Positions 1-8,384 of a DNA stretch of 53,051 nucleotides are shown here, piece after piece. Each line of letters starts with the position of its first letter. Positions within the stretch are counted from its first letter, which is position 1. Source of the stretch: Methanocaldococcus sp. (GTDB taxonomy: Archaea > AGJL01 > Methanococci > Methanococcales > Methanocaldococcaceae). The notes under the pieces were generated by a model, which was given only the letters and a program-made list of their open reading frames with translations, was not told where the DNA came from and searched no databases. The stretch spans positions 1 to 53,051 of the forward strand of contig NZ_JACCLX010000042.1 in the NCBI RefSeq assembly GCF_024490875.1. The letters are read 5' to 3'. The position numbers and the translations under genes are program-made.

Positions 1-1
1 A

Positions 2-379
2 TTATCTTTAATACTACTTATATTTGTCTGTCTGTTATTTCCATATCCAATTTCTACTGAAACACCCTTGTATATCCAAAATTATGATGTTAGGTTATTT
101 ATAATCTTAGCAATTTTTTATTATTTCTTACCGCTAATTGTTTTTAAATTATATAACAAAAAAATAAGAATTAAAAACTTAGTTAAAGTTTTAGTTTCTC
201 CTAAATATGTTTTAATTGTTGGAATATCTTTGATTTACTTATTTTTTATTTTAAAAGTTGCTATTTATTTAATGTTTTTAAAATCTTTCATTGTTTTTTA
301 TCTTCTTATTGTAATAGCACGAATGTTTGGAGTTTATTTTAAAGGAGAGTTGTATTTATTCAATGCCCAATTTCTTTAA
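2..379 (+). CDS. Membrane protein, C-terminal part (runs off the window's left edge)
   Basis: The frame is open from the first bases of the window, so the gene very probably starts outside it; the TTG at 68 has no convincing ribosome binding site. The visible part is almost wholly hydrophobic, with about four membrane-spanning stretches separated by short Lys-rich loops, so it is an integral membrane protein. Its last 24 bases overlap the 3' end of hdrB on the other strand. I recognise no family. A transporter or polysaccharide-related membrane protein is possible but unproven. Confidence 0.6.
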   Translation, partial: LSLILLIFVCLLFPYPISTETPLYIQNYDVRLFIILAIFYYFLPLIVFKLYNKKIRIKNLVKVLVSPKYVLIVGISLIYLFFILKVAIYLMFLKSFIVFYLLIVIARMFGVYFKGELYLFNAQFL

Positions 380-1243
380 AACTGGATCTACTGGAATAGC
401 GTGAACACTAACTGCTAACTCTTCAGGTTTCATTCCAAATGCTAAACCTAACAACTGACTTAGATGTAAAACAGGAAGTTTGTATTCTTCACCAAACTTT
501 TCTTTAATTTCTAATTGTCCTCTATCAAACTGTAAATGACAGAATGGACAGACATTGACAGTACAGTCAGCATTTGCATCTAACATGTTTCTTATTTTTT
601 CTCTTGTCATATCTAATGCTGTTTTTAAAAATCTTGCCCTAACCCCACCTCCTGCTCCACAACACATTAAGTAATCTCTATACATAACTGGCTTAGCTCC
701 TGTTGCTGAAACTATTTCTTCTAACAGTTTTGGTCTTTCTGGGCTGTCAAGGCGCTTAACATCACATGGCTTTAAAAGGTGACATCCATAGTGTATAGCA
801 ACATTTAAGTTATTTAATGGTCTTACAACTTTTTCTTTTATTTTTTCAGTTCCTATCTCCTTATAAATTAATTCTGCAAAGTGATAAACTTTAACAGTAC
901 CTTTATACTGCTTACCAATTTTATCTAACTTCTCATTAACAAAGTCTAATGCTTCTTTATTCTCATGTAATATATGCGCCGCTTCAAATAAGGAACCATA
1001 ACATCCGTTACATACAGTTATTATATCTAAACCCATCTCCTCAGCAATACATAAGTTTCTTGCAGCAATTGTAAGCCATGTCTTTAAATCGAAAGATCCA
1101 AAGACTCCTGGAGCAGGACAGCAAGATGCTCCTGGCATGTATTCTAATTCAACTCCTAACTCTCTCATAACTTTTTTTGTAGCCAATTCAATTCCTGGAT
1201 ATCTATGTGGCATTATACAACCTAAGAAAAATGCATATTTCAT
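356..1243 (-). CDS. hdrB: CoB-CoM heterodisulfide reductase subunit B
   Basis: HdrB is the catalytic subunit that reduces the CoM-S-S-CoB heterodisulfide in the last step of methanogenesis, using two noncubane [4Fe-4S] clusters in the cytoplasmic HdrABC complex. The 295-residue protein has the duplicated Cys-rich (CCG) domain: FLGC near the N-terminus, [13 protein letters not shown], then [17 protein letters not shown] and CPFC in the second half. The ATG at 1243 is chosen because GGTGATAACA lies just before it; the longer frame starts inside that site. It follows hdrC with a 28-base gap, so the two are one operon. hdrA is not in the window. Methanogens of this group often carry two hdrBC copies; I cannot tell which this is. 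Confidence 0.95.
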   Translation of the reverse strand: MKYAFFLGCIMPHRYPGIELATKKVMRELGVELEYMPGASCCPAPGVFGSFDLKTWLTIAARNLCIAEEMGLDIITVCNGCYGSLFEAAHILHENKEALDFVNEKLDKIGKQYKGTVKVYHFAELIYKEIGTEKIKEKVVRPLNNLNVAIHYGCHLLKPCDVKRLDSPERPKLLEEIVSATGAKPVMYRDYLMCCGAGGGVRARFLKTALDMTREKIRNMLDANADCTVNVCPFCHLQFDRGQLEIKEKFGEEYKLPVLHLSQLLGLAFGMKPEELAVSVHAIPVDPVLKKLGIE

Positions 1244-1271
1244 TGTTATCACCATCATAATATTAATTGTT

Positions 1272-1832
1272 TTATTCTTTTAAGTCCATTTTTTCCCAAT
1301 CAAATCTTATTAATTCATCAAATTTTAATTCTTTAACTAATGTTCTAACTTCTTCTAAATCTTTTTCAGAAAATTGAGCTGTTGGAGATTTTGGAGGTAA
1401 CCCTAACTTTTTTCTTAATTCAACAACTTGCTTATTTGCTGGAACTGCATGTCCAAATCTCAAAACATAAGATGCTGTTTTTCTATGAGCTAATGCCATA
1501 TTTCCTTTCTTAGTTGCAATGTTTCTCAATGTTTTTATAATCTCAGTAATTTTTACATCTCTTGGACATCTCTCATAACAAGTATAGCATGTTGTGCAAT
1601 ACCAAATATCGTCTGAATCCAATACATCATCTAAACCTAAAAGAACTTTTCTTAAAACTTTTCTTGTTCTATATGCTGTTCTTCTTCCGCTTGGACAACT
1701 TCCTGTGCAAGTTCCACACTGATAGCATGCTTTAATTGATTTTACAACATCTTCACCTAAAATCAACTTTCCTTCCTCTACAACTTCATTTATAAAATTT
1801 TTATTAACATTGTTCATATTTATTACAGCCAT
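1272..1832 (-). CDS. hdrC: CoB-CoM heterodisulfide reductase subunit C
   Basis: HdrC is the ferredoxin-like electron-transfer subunit that passes electrons from HdrA to HdrB. The protein has 186 residues with two CxxCxxCxxxC motifs, [11 protein letters not shown] and [11 protein letters not shown], each binding a [4Fe-4S] cluster. The start at 1832 is set by GGTGATAAGA directly before the ATG; the upstream GTG frame would place the start within this site. It is the first gene of the hdrCB operon, and a TATA box lies at 1867-1880. Length and motif order are normal for the family. Confidence 0.94.
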   Translation of the reverse strand: MAVINMNNVNKNFINEVVEEGKLILGEDVVKSIKACYQCGTCTGSCPSGRRTAYRTRKVLRKVLLGLDDVLDSDDIWYCTTCYTCYERCPRDVKITEIIKTLRNIATKKGNMALAHRKTASYVLRFGHAVPANKQVVELRKKLGLPPKSPTAQFSEKDLEEVRTLVKELKFDELIRFDWEKMDLKE

Positions 1833-1866
1833 TCTTATCACCTCACATTATATCTAATAATTTAGA

Positions 1867-1880
1867 CATTATTTATATGT
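1867..1880 (-). promoter_or_regulatory. TATA box of the hdrCB operon
   Basis: Read on the minus strand this is ACATATAAATAATG. It sits about 40 bases before the hdrC start, so transcription would begin about 25 bases downstream, leaving a short leader of roughly 17 bases that contains the ribosome binding site. The assignment rests on sequence and spacing only. Confidence 0.5.
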
Positions 1881-1969
1881 AGAGACTTTAAATATTAGTG
1901 TTTGACAACTGTAAAATAGTATCATTAGAGTATTTGCAATTATAAAACAATTAATATACAGGGGATTAC

Positions 1970-3292
1970 ATGAGAATTACGATTTACTGTCCAGAAGTAT
2001 ATACTTATGGTTCTATGATTGTTGGAAGGATTTTAAAAGATAAAGGGCATAAAGTTTATTTAATTAGAAAAATGGATAAAACACTACTTTTAAAGTCAGA
2101 TGTAGTTATATTTAGTTTATATTCTACTTTGCACATATTAGATAAAAAAATTAGAGAAACTATTGAAAATTTAAAAAAATCTAAAAAGAATAAAATTAAA
2201 ATATACATTGCTGGATGTGTTTCAGCATATCCAGAGATTATATTAAATGAACTAAATGTAGATGGAGTTATAGTTGGAGAAGGTGAAATAACTACTCCAA
2301 AAATTATAGAAGGAGATGAGGAAGGTTTAGCATACAAAAATGGAGATGAAATTGTAGTAAATTATCCAAAAGAAAGACCAGATTTAAATCATCCAATTCC
2401 TTTAATACCAAAAGACATTGGACAGCAGTGGATTAGAGGGGCTAATGTTTATATAGAAACTCATAGGGGTTGTTTGGGAAATTGCACTTTTTGTCAAGTT
2501 CCAAAATTTTTTGGAAAGAAAATTAGAAGTAGAGAAGTTGAAGATGTTGTTGAAGAAGTTAAAGCTTTTAAAAAGGCTGGAGCTAAGAGAATAGCGATAA
2601 GTGGAGGAACTGGAAGTTTGTATGCATTTAAAAAGTCAGTAAATAAAAATAAGTTCTTTGAGTTGTTAGAAAAAATTTCAGAAATTGTTGGGAGAAACAA
2701 TTTATCAGTTCCAGATATGAGAGTAGATTATGTTGATGAAGACATCTTAGAGGCTATAAAAAATTATACTATTGGATGGGTGTTTTATGGAATAGAAAGT
2801 GGAAGTGATAAAGTATTAAGAGATATGAAAAAAGGAATTAATAGAGAAAAAGTATTAGATGCTATAAAGTTGGCAAAGGATTGTAATGTTAAGGTAGGAG
2901 GAAGTTTTATAGTAGGTTATCCAACAGAGACAGAGAAAGATTATTTATTAACCAAAGATTTAATTGTAGATGCTGAACTTGATGATGTTTTTGTATCTAT
3001 TGCAGAGCCAATTCCTACAACAGAACTATGTGATTTAGTTTTATCAATTCCAAAAGAAGAAAATTTATTATATAAGCCACATGAAGGAATTTATAAAAAA
3101 CTTGGATTAAGTGAGGCAGAGGCAAGGTGTTTTGATTTATTAATACATTCTGAAATGTGGAAATCTAATCCAAAACCTTTAACTCCACAACTCTATAATA
3201 TATATTTAAATGAGGCAAAGATGCAGGGAAAAGATATAAGAGATATAACTGAACTATTATTTAAGTATAGGGACATATTACTCCAAAAATAA
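1970..3292 (+). CDS. B12-binding-like radical SAM protein (MJ_0865 family)
   Basis: The 440-residue protein has an N-terminal Rossmann-like domain (about 1-120) of the type that binds cobalamin in class B radical SAM enzymes, followed by a radical SAM barrel with the cluster motif C168-LGN-C172-TF-C175. I place it in the methanogen family named after MJ_0865. A member of this type of family (MgmA) has been described as the methylase that places a C-methyl on a glutamine of methyl-CoM reductase; whether this protein does that is inference. Its position beside hdrCB, divergently transcribed, fits a role linked to methanogenesis. The start lies just after a GGGGATTAC ribosome binding site. Confidence 0.8.
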   Translation: MRITIYCPEVYTYGSMIVGRILKDKGHKVYLIRKMDKTLLLKSDVVIFSLYSTLHILDKKIRETIENLKKSKKNKIKIYIAGCVSAYPEIILNELNVDGVIVGEGEITTPKIIEGDEEGLAYKNGDEIVVNYPKERPDLNHPIPLIPKDIGQQWIRGANVYIETHRGCLGNCTFCQVPKFFGKKIRSREVEDVVEEVKAFKKAGAKRIAISGGTGSLYAFKKSVNKNKFFELLEKISEIVGRNNLSVPDMRVDYVDEDILEAIKNYTIGWVFYGIESGSDKVLRDMKKGINREKVLDAIKLAKDCNVKVGGSFIVGYPTETEKDYLLTKDLIVDAELDDVFVSIAEPIPTTELCDLVLSIPKEENLLYKPHEGIYKKLGLSEAEARCFDLLIHSEMWKSNPKPLTPQLYNIYLNEAKMQGKDIRDITELLFKYRDILLQK

Positions 3293-3360
3293 ATAACAAA
3301 ATAAATTAAATTAAAAATATTAAGAAATAAAATAATTAAGAAATTAAAAAAGGTGAAATA

Positions 3361-3750
3361 ATGTGCATATTCTGTAAAATAGTAAATAGAGAAATTCCAG
3401 CAAAGATTGTTTATGAAGATGAAAATGTTTTGGCATTTTTAGATATTAATCCAAGAAATAAAGGGCACACATTAGTTGTTCCAAAAAAGCACTATGAGAG
3501 ATTTGACGAGATGCCAGATGAGGAATTATGTAATTTTATAAAAGGCGTAAAAAAAACTGTAAATATTTTGAAAAAATTAGGTTTTAACGGATACAATATA
3601 GTAAATAACAATGGTAAAGTGGCTGGACAGGAAGTTAATCATGTTCATTTTCACATAATACCAAGATATGAAGGAGATGGAGAAGTTGTTAAATTTGGAG
3701 AAGTTAAAAAAATTGATTTAGATGAAGTTTTAAAAGAAATTAAGGAATAA
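3361..3750 (+). CDS. HIT family nucleotide-binding hydrolase
   Basis: This 129-residue protein carries the histidine triad HVHFH (His94, His96, His98), whose middle His forms the nucleotidyl intermediate in the Hint branch. An N-terminal C2xxC5 pair suggests the zinc-binding form. Family members hydrolyse AMP-lysyl or other nucleoside phosphoramidates. The gene is 68 bases after the radical SAM gene in the same direction and has GGTGAAATA before its ATG. Its last 11 bases overlap the 3' end of the methylthiotransferase gene on the opposite strand. Confidence 0.92.
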   Translation: MCIFCKIVNREIPAKIVYEDENVLAFLDINPRNKGHTLVVPKKHYERFDEMPDEELCNFIKGVKKTVNILKKLGFNGYNIVNNNGKVAGQEVNHVHFHIIPRYEGDGEVVKFGEVKKIDLDEVLKEIKE

Positions 3751-5002
3751 TTTCCCCTTTCAATCCAAAAGTTTTAGCGTCAGTTATTTTTACTTTTACA
3801 AACTCTCCAATTTCTCCACCTTCAAACTTAACTACTTTAAAGTTTTCAGTGTATCCTTTACCGTTCTCTAAAACTAATGTCTTTAATGTTTTTCCAATGT
3901 ATTTTTTATTGTTCAAATAACTTAATTCTCTCCTTAACTTATCTAATATTTCACTTCTCCTTTTTCTAATCTTTGTATCAACTTGCTTCATTTTTGCCGC
4001 TTCTGTTCCTCTTCTTTGCGAATACTTTGCTCCATGAATATAATCTGGCTTTAACTCTTTTAAAACTTCTAATGTGTTTTGAAATTGCTCCTCTGTCTCC
4101 CCGGGAAATCCAACTATAACATCGGTTGTAAAGCAGAGATTTTTAACTTTCCTTTTAAATTCATTGACAATTTCTTTAAATTCATCTACCGTATAACCTC
4201 TCTTCATTTTCTTTAAAATTTCATCATCTCCACTTTGAAGGGGTAGATGTAAAAATTTTCCAACTTTTTCATTTTGATAAACCTCTATTAGTTCATCTAA
4301 AATTGGCTGAACATTTTTAGCGTGCATCATTCCTACTCTCATTATAAATTCTCCTTCTATTTGGGTTAAGTCATTTAATAAATTAACTAAGTTATCTCCA
4401 ATGTCTAACCCATAGCATGCAGTATCTTGGGCAGTAATAAATAAACACTTGACTCCACTTTTTATTAATACTTCTGCTTTTTTAACGATTTTCTCTCTTG
4501 GGTATGATATTAAATTACCTCTTGCTATTTTTACAATACAATAAGAGCAATTTCCTATACATCCTTCACATATTGGTAGTGGAGTGATTAAAGAGGGTTT
4601 TATATAATCTAATTTTTTGTATAATGTTTTATTAATCTCCTCCTCAATATATTTTTCTCTTTTTTTATATTTTAAATAATATTTTAAAATTTCTCCTGCT
4701 TTATGTGCTTCTCTTGGATATATGTGTAAAAATCCCTTAACCTTATTTTTTAAAGCCTTTGGTAAGCATCCAGCAACCACTACCTCTTTTCCTAAATTTT
4801 TAATCTCATTTATTCTGTAAATCATTCTATTTTCAGTTTCTAATCTAACAACGCATGTGTTTATTATTACAATATCCGCTTCCTCTAAATTATCAACTAC
4901 TATAAAGCCACACTCTCTTAAAGAATTTTTTATAATTTCAGTGTCAGCAGTGTTTAATACACATCCATATCCTTCCACATAAACTTTATAATTTTCTACC
5001 AT
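3740..5002 (-). CDS. tRNA N6-threonylcarbamoyladenosine (t6A37) methylthiotransferase
   Basis: Methylthiotransferases of the MtaB/CDKAL1 branch convert t6A37 to ms2t6A in tRNAs that decode ANN codons. The 420-residue protein has the UPF0004 N-terminal domain with conserved Cys residues (YGCVLNTAD, NTCVV, AGCLP), the radical SAM motif CIGNCSYC, and a C-terminal TRAM-like RNA-binding domain. The start is set at 5002 by GTGAT just upstream of the ATG. A C/D box sRNA on the same strand ends 34 bases before the start, so both could lie on one transcript. Confidence 0.9.
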   Translation of the reverse strand: MVENYKVYVEGYGCVLNTADTEIIKNSLRECGFIVVDNLEEADIVIINTCVVRLETENRMIYRINEIKNLGKEVVVAGCLPKALKNKVKGFLHIYPREAHKAGEILKYYLKYKKREKYIEEEINKTLYKKLDYIKPSLITPLPICEGCIGNCSYCIVKIARGNLISYPREKIVKKAEVLIKSGVKCLFITAQDTACYGLDIGDNLVNLLNDLTQIEGEFIMRVGMMHAKNVQPILDELIEVYQNEKVGKFLHLPLQSGDDEILKKMKRGYTVDEFKEIVNEFKRKVKNLCFTTDVIVGFPGETEEQFQNTLEVLKELKPDYIHGAKYSQRRGTEAAKMKQVDTKIRKRRSEILDKLRRELSYLNNKKYIGKTLKTLVLENGKGYTENFKVVKFEGGEIGEFVKVKITDAKTFGLKGEIIP

Positions 5003-5036
5003 ATTCATCACTGTCTTAATGAATTAAATAAAAATT

Positions 5037-5106
5037 AATTCCTCTCAGATACCCCGAAAGGGTTCATCATATTAATTCAGCTTTTATTACTCATCATCGA
5101 GGAATT
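5037..5106 (-). ncRNA. C/D box sRNA (2'-O-methylation guide)
   Basis: Read 5' to 3' on the minus strand the elements fall in canonical order. There is an 8-base terminal stem AAUUCCUC (5106-5099), box C AUGAUGA (5097-5091), a 10-base spacer, box D' CUGA (5080-5077), a 6-base gap, box C' AUGAUGA (5070-5064), a 15-base spacer, box D CUGA (5048-5045), and GAGGAAUU (5044-5037) closing the stem. All four boxes match the consensus exactly. The D guide predicts methylation of the first C-after-C position in a target reading AUACCCCGAAAGG, which resembles an archaeal 23S rRNA hairpin as I remember it. The D' guide spacer is GUAAUAAAAG. L7Ae, Nop5 and fibrillarin would assemble on it. Confidence 0.93.
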
Positions 5107-5127
5107 AAAAATAATTTTTGCATAAAA

Positions 5128-5138
5128 TTTATATATTA
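5128..5138. promoter_or_regulatory. TATA box, probably serving the C/D sRNA (minus) and the following gene (plus)
   Basis: TTTATATATTA is close to symmetrical. On the minus strand its centre is 27 bases before the 5' end of the C/D sRNA, the expected archaeal spacing, so the sRNA probably has its own promoter. On the plus strand the same element, or the similar ones at about 5165-5180, could drive the Cys-cluster gene starting at 5198. Confidence 0.5.
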
Positions 5139-5197
5139 TTTATTTATAATCTTTTAAAACTTTCTTTATATTTACTTTATATTTATGGAGAGATATT

Positions 5198-5515
5198 ATG
5201 AAAACATTAAGATTCAAAAAAGATAAAGTCATAAAGATAAGTGAAGAAATTTTTCCAGATGAATTATGTGAAAGATGTGGAAGATGTTGCATATTACACG
5301 CATATAAAACAGAAAAAGGTTTAGAAGTTATCTACTGCCCACATTTAGATAAAAAAACAAAATTATGCAAAGTATATAATAATAGATTTGAACATGGATG
5401 TTTAACAGTTATGGAAGGTATTATGGCAGGTGTTTTCCCAAAAGATTGTCCTTATGTTAAAGATTTAAAAAATTATGAAGAACCTTGGTTCTATAAATTA
5501 CTTAGAGAAAAATAA
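5198..5515 (+). CDS. YkgJ/UPF0153-type Cys-cluster protein
   Basis: This 105-residue protein has the family signature CxxCxxCC (CERCGRCC, residues about 24-31) followed by CPHLDKKTKLCKVY and a later Cys (HGC, DCP), a pattern predicted to chelate zinc or an iron-sulfur cluster. No biochemical role is established for archaeal members. It stands alone between the C/D sRNA and leuC, with GGAGAGATATT before its ATG. The complete pattern argues that it is an intact gene. Confidence 0.82.
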   Translation: MKTLRFKKDKVIKISEEIFPDELCERCGRCCILHAYKTEKGLEVIYCPHLDKKTKLCKVYNNRFEHGCLTVMEGIMAGVFPKDCPYVKDLKNYEEPWFYKLLREK

Positions 5516-5589
5516 AAAAGAATAATTTAAACTAAAATTTTATTTTAATTTTTCAACGAGATATCACTAATATTATTGATTATAACCTT

Positions 5590-5600
5590 TTTATATATAA
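5590..5600 (+). promoter_or_regulatory. TATA box of leuC
   Basis: TTTATATATAA lies about 50 bases before the leuC start, so the transcript would begin near 5620 and carry a leader of about 25-30 bases ending in GGTGATAGT. No operator or riboswitch is evident in that leader. Confidence 0.5.
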
Positions 5601-5648
5601 ACTTAGATTATGATAGTATTACCAACATTAAGATAACAAGGTGATAGT

Positions 5649-6926
5649 ATGGGAATGACAATTGTCGAGAAAATTTTAGCAAAAGCTTCTGGAAAGAAAG
5701 AGGTTAATCCAGGAGATATTGTAATGGCAAACATTGATGTGGCAATGGTTCATGATATTACAGGACCTTTAACAGTCAATACATTAAAAGAGTATGGAAT
5801 TGAGAAAGTTTGGAATCCAGAAAAAATAGTTATTCTTTTTGACCACCAAGTTCCTGCTGATAGTATAAAAGCCGCTGAAAACCACATATTAATGAGAAAA
5901 TTTGTTAAAGAACAAGGTATTAAGTATTTCTATGATATAAGAGAAGGTGTTTGCCACCAAGTGTTACCTGAAAAAGGGCATATAGCCCCTGGAGAAGTTG
6001 TTGTTGGTGCTGATAGTCATACATGCACACATGGAGCTTTTGGAGCTTTTGCCACAGGAATAGGTTCAACTGACATGGCTCATGTGTTTGCTACTGGTAA
6101 ATTATGGTTTAAAGTTCCTGAAACAATTTACTTCAACATTACAGGAGATTTACAACCTTATGTTACTTCAAAAGATGTTATTTTATCAATTATAGGAGAA
6201 GTTGGAGTTGATGGAGCTACATATAAGGCATGCCAATTTGGAGGAGAAACTGTAAAGAAGATGAGTATTGCTTCAAGAATGACCATGACTAACATGGCTA
6301 TTGAAATGGGTGGAAAAACTGGAATTATTGAGCCAGATGGAAAAACTATTCAATATGTAAAAGAGGCTATGAAAAAACATGGAACTGATAGACCATTTGA
6401 AATTGTAAAGGGGGATGAAGATGCAGAATTTGCCGAAGTTTATGAAATTGAGGCTGACAAGATAGAGCCCGTTTTTGCTTGTCCACACAATGTAGATAAT
6501 GTTAAACCAGCAAGAGAAGTTGCAGGAAAGCCAATAGATCAAGTATTTATTGGCTCATGTACAAACGGAAGATTAGAAGATTTAAAGATGGCTATTGAAA
6601 TTATTGATAAGCATGGAGGAATAGCAGATGATGTTAGAGTTATAGTTACCCCTGCATCAAGAGAAGAGTATTTAAAAGCTTTAAAAGAGGGAATAATTGA
6701 GAAATTCTTAAAGTATGGTTGTGTAGTTACAAATCCATCTTGCTCTGCATGTATGGGTTCATTGTATGGAGTTTTAGGACCAGGAGAGGTTTGTGTTTCA
6801 ACATCAAATAGAAACTTTAAAGGAAGACAAGGTTCCTTAGAGGCAGAGATTTATTTAGCATCACCAATAACTGCTGCTGCTTGTGCTGTTAAAGGAGAAT
6901 TAATAGATCCAAGGGATTTAGAATAA
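5649..6926 (+). CDS. leuC: 3-isopropylmalate/(R)-2-methylmalate dehydratase large subunit
   Basis: This is the large, cluster-binding subunit of an aconitase-family hydro-lyase that isomerises 2-isopropylmalate (leucine) and, in methanogens, citramalate (isoleucine). The 425-residue protein has [20 protein letters not shown] near residues 120-140. Three cluster Cys lie in GSCTNGR and in the later NPSCSACMG segment. Methanococci also have a homoaconitase paralogue for coenzyme B synthesis. The N-terminal sequence ([19 protein letters not shown]) matches my memory of the LeuC form rather than HacA. The small subunit is not nearby. The ribosome binding site GGTGATAGT fixes the ATG. Confidence 0.9.
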   Translation: MGMTIVEKILAKASGKKEVNPGDIVMANIDVAMVHDITGPLTVNTLKEYGIEKVWNPEKIVILFDHQVPADSIKAAENHILMRKFVKEQGIKYFYDIREGVCHQVLPEKGHIAPGEVVVGADSHTCTHGAFGAFATGIGSTDMAHVFATGKLWFKVPETIYFNITGDLQPYVTSKDVILSIIGEVGVDGATYKACQFGGETVKKMSIASRMTMTNMAIEMGGKTGIIEPDGKTIQYVKEAMKKHGTDRPFEIVKGDEDAEFAEVYEIEADKIEPVFACPHNVDNVKPAREVAGKPIDQVFIGSCTNGRLEDLKMAIEIIDKHGGIADDVRVIVTPASREEYLKALKEGIIEKFLKYGCVVTNPSCSACMGSLYGVLGPGEVCVSTSNRNFKGRQGSLEAEIYLASPITAAACAVKGELIDPRDLE

Positions 6927-7034
6927 AGACCAAAAATATTAAATAACAGTTAAAATATACATAAGAGTAAATAAAATAATAAAAAATCATTCTAACCGTT
7001 TCCCATTTTCATAGCATAGTATTTAACAACTTAA

Positions 7035-7046
7035 TTTATATAAAAT
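7035..7046 (+). promoter_or_regulatory. TATA box of the candidate RNA
   Basis: TTTATATAAAAT matches the genus's TATA pattern and lies 20-30 bases before the structured segment that starts near 7060. It lies 100 bases past the leuC stop and points away from any protein gene start, which suggests an independent non-coding transcript. Confidence 0.45.
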
Positions 7047-7059
7047 CCGATAGCATTGG

Positions 7060-7162
7060 AAATGAGTTGTCTTCAACTCACAGATTCATCGAGATTACCA
7101 ATCTCTCCCTTGTGAGTTCATTGGACTTTGGGCTGAACGGAAACAGCCCCATAAACCTTTTT
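7060..7162 (+). ncRNA. Candidate structured small RNA of about 100 nt, family unknown
   Basis: The segment is more GC-rich than its surroundings. Hairpin TGAGTTG/CAACTCA (7063-7069 with 7074-7080) competes with a longer stem AACTCACA/TGTGAGTT (7075-7082 with 7111-7118), which encloses a perfect GAGATT/AATCTC hairpin (7091-7096 with 7100-7105). It ends in GGGCTG/CAGCCC (7130-7135 with 7144-7149) followed by a T run (7158-7162), like an intrinsic terminator. I could not match it to tRNA, 5S, SRP, RNase P or clear C/D or H/ACA guides. The strand is inferred from the TATA box and the T run. Confidence 0.45.
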
Positions 7163-7185
7163 ATCAAAATTAAAAATTATATTAA

Positions 7186-7218
7186 TCTCGAAGGCAGAGC
7201 CCTCTCATCGGTTAATTA
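7186..7218. repeat. Short inverted-repeat element with GC-rich core
   Basis: TTAATC and GGTTAA can pair around a core of about 22 bases that contains GGCAGAGCCCTCTC. On the minus strand the core begins GATGAGA and ends near CGAGA, weakly recalling C and D boxes, but neither matches the consensus well. It may be part of the neighbouring RNA, a degenerate guide RNA, or a small hairpin. Confidence 0.3.
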
Positions 7219-7250
7219 ATAATATACAGAAATTAAGAAACTGTTTCTAA

Positions 7251-7272
7251 CCCTACCTCAAAGTAGGTAGGG
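7251..7272. terminator. Strong hairpin between convergent genes
   Basis: CCCTACCT and AGGTAGGG form a perfect 8-base stem with a 6-base loop. No long T run follows on either strand, so it may act as a processing or protective hairpin, or as part of a two-hairpin bidirectional terminator with the next one. Confidence 0.5.
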
Positions 7273-7284
7273 TGTATATTTTAA

Positions 7285-7316
7285 CTGCACCCCATAGTGG
7301 GTGCAGTGCATTTTTT
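7285..7316 (+). terminator. Hairpin plus T run, probable transcription terminator
   Basis: CTGCACCC (7285-7292) and GGGTGCAG (7299-7306) pair perfectly with a 6-base loop and are followed by TGCA and six T (7311-7316). This is the strongest terminator-like structure in the window. It would stop plus-strand transcription just before the opposing gene's 3' end at 7338. Confidence 0.6.
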
Positions 7317-7337
7317 ATTATAAAATTTAAAAATTAC

Positions 7338-8384
7338 TTATTCGTCTGAACTCTTTTCACCACTATATATACTCCATAAAGCTATTAATGCAGATGGAAT
7401 GGCATGTTCTGTAGCAAATGTCATATGAGGGGCTAAGTCAATTACATAATCAGCAAATCTAAACAATCCTATTGGTATTCCCTCCCTTGAACCACAGAAT
7501 ACTACTATTTCCTTCTTTTTTCTTAAATCATAGGATAATTTATCTTTTATTTTTGAAATTTCTTCTCCTTTTGGATCAGTTATTATTATTAATCTATTAT
7601 TTCTCCTCTTATCTCTAATAACTTGATATAGATCCTGAACAGTTACAGGAACTAAAGAAATTTCAAATGGATATGCTCTCTTTTGAATCTCATATCTTGA
7701 ATGTTGCCCAATTTTAACCCCTTTTATGAATTCCATTAACTCGTAGGCATCTACTTTCTCTTTTGGAGATATAATTAATTCCTTAACCTCAAATCCTTGA
7801 GCGGCTCTACCTATTGCCTCTCCAAACCTTTTACAAACAATTTTTTCTCCTAAATAAGGCATTTGGACAATAACCACTTTTTTAAATAATTCTCTTGCAT
7901 TTCTTTTATCTTTTGTGTATTTTTTATATCTATCTTTATTAGTTATACAGATGTATGCCTTATCTTTAAAGATCTCAACATGAATAACTTTATCAGGTCT
8001 CTCTAAATCAACACTTGCATTAGTTAAATCTTTAATCTTAGCTCCCAAGACAATATTTACATCAATTGAATTAAAATCGTGTTTTCCTCTTTTTTTGGTC
8101 TCTACTGCAAATGTTTCTCCTTCTTGTATATAATCTTTAATTTTTTCAGCCATATTGACTATTTTTTCAAATTCTGCCTCAGTTTCAAAATAAACCTTTA
8201 AACATCTCTCAACTTCTGGAATTTGTAAAATTTTATCTTCAATATCTTCCTCACTTTCAATTATTACAACTCCATGATAACCATCTGGTGACACAATATA
8301 GTTAAAGTTTTCAACATAATCTTTTAATCTATTTACAACAATATTTTCAAAGCCTCTCTGAGTTTTTATTATATACTTTACCAT
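7338..8384 (-). CDS. THUMP-domain and SPOUT-like RNA methyltransferase-related protein
   Basis: The 348-residue protein has an N-terminal ferredoxin-like plus THUMP module (about 1-155, with RFGEAIGRAAQGF-type segments following) that binds RNA. The C-terminal domain ends in FCGSREGIPIGLFRFADYVIDLAP, typical of knotted SPOUT methyltransferases. The archaeal family is conserved but its RNA target is not known to me. The start at 8384 is set by GAGGTGG upstream of the ATG; the TTG one codon earlier is less likely. It starts 38 bases inside the 3' end of the preceding membrane-protein gene, implying translational coupling. Confidence 0.78.
   Translation of the reverse strand: MVKYIIKTQRGFENIVVNRLKDYVENFNYIVSPDGYHGVVIIESEEDIEDKILQIPEVERCLKVYFETEAEFEKIVNMAEKIKDYIQEGETFAVETKKRGKHDFNSIDVNIVLGAKIKDLTNASVDLERPDKVIHVEIFKDKAYICITNKDRYKKYTKDKRNARELFKKVVIVQMPYLGEKIVCKRFGEAIGRAAQGFEVKELIISPKEKVDAYELMEFIKGVKIGQHSRYEIQKRAYPFEISLVPVTVQDLYQVIRDKRRNNRLIIITDPKGEEISKIKDKLSYDLRKKKEIVVFCGSREGIPIGLFRFADYVIDLAPHMTFATEHAIPSALIALWSIYSGEKSSDE

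Larger units (their letters stand above)
6927..7337. other. 411-base gene-free stretch between convergent genes
   Basis: leuC (plus) and the THUMP/SPOUT gene (minus) both end here, so there is no reason for protein-gene leaders. In order it holds an AT-rich start, a TATA-like box (7035-7046), a locally GC-richer structured segment (7060-7162), a short inverted-repeat element (7186-7218), and two perfect hairpins (7251-7272 and 7285-7306), the last followed by six T. No reading frame longer than about 17 codons with a binding site is present. Confidence 0.7.

Noticed and set aside
7062-7115. A 17-codon ATG reading frame inside the candidate RNA
   Set aside because: No Shine-Dalgarno before it, codon use unlike the neighbours, and the same bases form conserved-looking stems.
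7060-7162. Tested the structured gap as C/D box, H/ACA, tRNA, 5S, SRP or RNase P RNA
   Set aside because: No CUGA/UGAUGA pair with a terminal stem, no ACA directly after a stem, and none of the conserved cores I know; left as unknown family.
6990-7250. Similarity of CCGTTTCC-like pieces to Methanocaldococcus CRISPR repeats
   Set aside because: Only short partial resemblance, no regular spacing and no repeated unit; no CRISPR array in the window.
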